A DNA stretch of 64,000 nucleotides from Luscinia megarhynchos (taxonomy: Eukaryota > Chordata > Aves > Passeriformes > Turdidae), in the NCBI GenBank assembly GCA_034336665.1, contig CM067568.1:11446483-11510482 (forward strand), given 5' to 3'. The notes under the pieces were generated by a model. It saw nothing but the letters and a program-made list of their open reading frames with translations, was not told the DNA's origin and did not search any database. The translations under genes and the position numbers were made by a program. This document shows, in pieces, positions 61,501 to 64,000 of this stretch (its first letter is position 1; the number at the start of each line of letters is the position of its first letter).

Positions 61501-64000
61501 ACAAACACTGGAGCCTCTGTGATACACACCAGGTAAATTATGTGAGAATACAAAAATCAATCATTGTACATACTGGTAAATAAATACATTTACTCCAGAA
61601 TACCAAAGAGTTTCTTTAAAAAATTTAATTTGCAAAAGCACATTCTTGCAGATTTATCTAAAACTCTTCTAAAGTCTGAACAAGAAGGGAGATGCCTGAC
61701 TACTCAAAACAGGCCAAGACAGTCTTGTGTGCAAACAAGCCTGACATGTTACAGCTATGGTGAAAAAATATGTCTGGTTAAATGTTAGTTCTCAGGATTA
61801 GGTCATTTTTTGTCAAATTTGATATATTCCATTCTTTAAAACCCCATTTAATGTAAAGAAAACATGGACCATAACATATTCAAATTCTACTGTTTAACAT
61901 CAGTTTATTTAAGAAAGGCAAAGAGATGAATCAGAAAATGTCTACTGTGGGAATTTAAAAAAATAAAAATAAAATAAAAAAAATTAATCTGCTTTTTCAT
62001 TTTCTAGGGACAGAAACATTAATGTAGCACATTTTCTACTTCTTGAAGTTTAAGTAAACAAGTCAAAAACAAAGGCTATTTTTCTTTACAGGCAGATATT
62101 GTCCAAACATAGTCTAAAATGGGTATTTCTACAGCTGCTCCCAAACACTGGATCTTTCAGACTGTCATTAGCTGGATGAAGACAGTGTTGGAAAGTAAAA
62201 TATCAGCTCAGTGGCCACTAGGAACTCTCAGAAATGAACCACCTTGAGTATGTACTTTCTGACATAATTCTAGAGGTGCAACAAATTACAAAACATCCTC
62301 CACAGACATTTTTCTGTTTTGTTTCCCTGCTCTTGACTATGAGAAATTGTTGAAAAAGGAGAACAAAAGCTTTGTCGATCAAGGGGTAGAGATTGGCTCA
62401 CTGAAAAGTCAGCTCAAAGGAAAAGCAGATGGTTCTCTGTAATAGATACTGACATGGAAAGCATGAGAGAGAACAACTTTTTTGTAATCTTTTCAACAGA
62501 AAAAAAACAATCACTTGCTCAAAATTATTTCAAAAGAGGTTTCAAATAATTGACTTCTTTAGAGATATTTTGCAATGATTAACCCCAAGGCAAATTAATA
62601 TCGTGGTTTATGCTATCACTGTGAACAGAGGGGAAAGAAGATATCACCAAAGGAGTGTTCTTAAGACTCTGTCAATATTTTATGTGTGTGTGCACAAATG
62701 TTTGCACATTTAAACCTGGAAAATGCTGGGAAAGTCATAAACTAAACCCATCCCACACTTAATACTGACAATCCTGCTGGGCATACATGTATGTCCTTTT
62801 TATACTTTGCATACAACTGTGAGAGGACCTGATTTTCCTGCCACTCAGCACAGAATTTTAATTTGAAATAAACTTAGTTTCAATCACCAGAAAAGATGCT
62901 TACACTTTTAAGATATATTTGTCTTTTTCATACATGTTTTTCAGTAAGCCACTGTAAAGGGTTTGTTCCTTGCAGACTTTGTTTCTTAGGGAAACTCTGT
63001 ATGATTTGCTAGTTCTTGTGCAGGCTCAGTTCTGCCCTGTTTTATCCCTTGAATCATGGGCAAGGTTTTGTTTTTCTAAATGCTCTGTGGAGTTGCAGTA
63101 ATGACATCACTGAATTTGGCAGCACATTTAATGGAAAAGGTGTGCATTTTTCACCAACAGGTACTCTAGATCCCCCCTCTGAGTGTCAACAAGCCTTCAT
63201 GGGATGTGTGTAAGAGCAAACTTCGGCCTCCCTTCCAAATCCAATTTTCTCAAGTGTTCATGCCAGTAATGCCCAATTTTGTTAAGCCCACATTTAAACA
63301 AAGACAAGAAGACATGAGGACTCTGGCAGGGACACACAAGTGTGACATTATGGAGACACAACAGAAGTTAGAGAGAAACACTGGTTACACAGAAATAAAT
63401 GGGTGGGATTAGGCTTGACACAGAATGAAAGGGTGAAAATGACATCATGAAGCAATCTGTACAGAAATCGAGCAGTTTAGATGAGAAACAGATGGTGTGG
63501 GCAGAGTTCTTGCCAATATAACACAACATAAGCAGTGACCATCATGTCACTGAAATCCATGACTGCCTCTAAGCAGTGCCCAGGAAATCACCCTCCTGCC
63601 ATTCCCAGCACATCCTGCATGCTGGACTTCATCTGCCAGTGGAGCTTGTTTGCACTGCTTGGATTCTGTGCTGCCTTTTTCTGGGCTTAGGGCTCAGAGC
63701 AGTGCAAGAATAACAAAAGATGCTCTCTTCTGAAATGCAATGTGAACACAAGCAAAGTTCAAGTAACTCAAAGAGCCACAGGTCCCCGTTTTTGCCTTCA
63801 GGAGGAGCTCTTTCTTCAGGATTGGGAGAGCTGCAATTTAATGGCTTCGGTTCAGCATTTTCTGGTCTCTGCAGCCGTGTCCTCTGAGTGGTGACAGACA
63901 CACAAGGGAGGGGACAGCACACGGGGACAAATGCACTGTGAGAGAGCAGGGTGACAGCGAGCAGCCGAGAGCTGCACTGCTCCGTGCCAAACCCGCTGTG
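58571..64000. other. RIC3-downstream region, possibly reaching the 3' UTR of convergent TUB
   Basis: No coding exon was recognised. 58.6-60.3 kb is mixed composition and includes a diverged 19-bp near-repeat (CCCCTTTTACATG words at 59932 and 59966). 60.3-63.4 kb is AT-rich and repeat-poor. In other amniotes the gene beyond RIC3 is TUB in the opposite orientation, so a long TUB 3' UTR on the minus strand could lie here. I searched by eye for the conserved TUB C-terminus on the minus strand and did not find it. Confidence 0.35.

Noticed and set aside
60300..64000. TUB terminal coding exons on the minus strand
   Set aside because: Expected nearby from synteny, but the conserved TUB C-terminus was not found in any minus frame. 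Only a 3' UTR or intergenic assignment remains possible.
1..64000. CRISPR arrays, bacterial operons, tRNA or rRNA genes
   Set aside because: The window is vertebrate nuclear DNA. The only regular repeat array is the 49-bp minisatellite, which has no unique spacers. No tRNA-like cloverleaf or rRNA segment was recognised by eye.

Overview
This is vertebrate genomic DNA, most likely from a bird. Two genes are recognisable, both multi-exon with GT-AG introns. The dispersed repeats I can name are two 5'-truncated CR1 LINE copies (about 21.9 and 23.7-24.4 kb) and an old MIR-like SINE (about 50.3-50.5 kb). There are no mammalian Alu/B1-type SINEs and repeat density is low. CR1 plus compact, repeat-poor DNA suggests a bird; a turtle or crocodilian cannot be excluded by reading alone.

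Left part (1-7.1 kb): the 3' half of LMO1 on the + strand. The last two coding exons (2158-2284 and 6681-6786) encode the second LIM domain and the C-terminus; exons 1-2 lie upstream of the window. Exon 3 carries one extra G in a GGGG run (2174-2177), which breaks the frame between the two LIM domains.

Middle (7.1-41.6 kb): about 35 kb of intergenic DNA with no gene I can support. It holds the CR1 copies, several microsatellites, AT-rich stretches that look like vertebrate conserved non-coding elements (inferred from texture only), and an isolated CpG island at about 26.4-26.8 kb. That island has a TATA-like box, an inverted CCAAT box, GATA-like motifs, a 16-bp palindromic homeodomain-type site upstream and an AATAAA downstream.

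Right-centre (42.2-57.7 kb): a complete six-exon RIC3 gene on the + strand, predicted at 392 aa. RIC3 is the ER chaperone for nicotinic acetylcholine receptor assembly. A 49-bp GC-rich minisatellite (at least 7 copies) ends about 66 bp before its start codon, and two abutting NRF1-like decamers sit between the array and the ATG. Exon 5 has a NAGNAG acceptor that would add or drop one serine.

Right end (57.7-64 kb): a second GC-rich island (about 57.9-58.57 kb) that I cannot identify, then AT-rich sequence without recognisable coding exons. In other amniotes TUB lies next to RIC3 in the opposite orientation, so the far right may hold TUB 3' UTR or the intergenic gap; no TUB coding sequence was seen. 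LMO1 and RIC3 are neighbours by conserved synteny, not by shared function: one is a transcriptional adaptor, the other a receptor chaperone.
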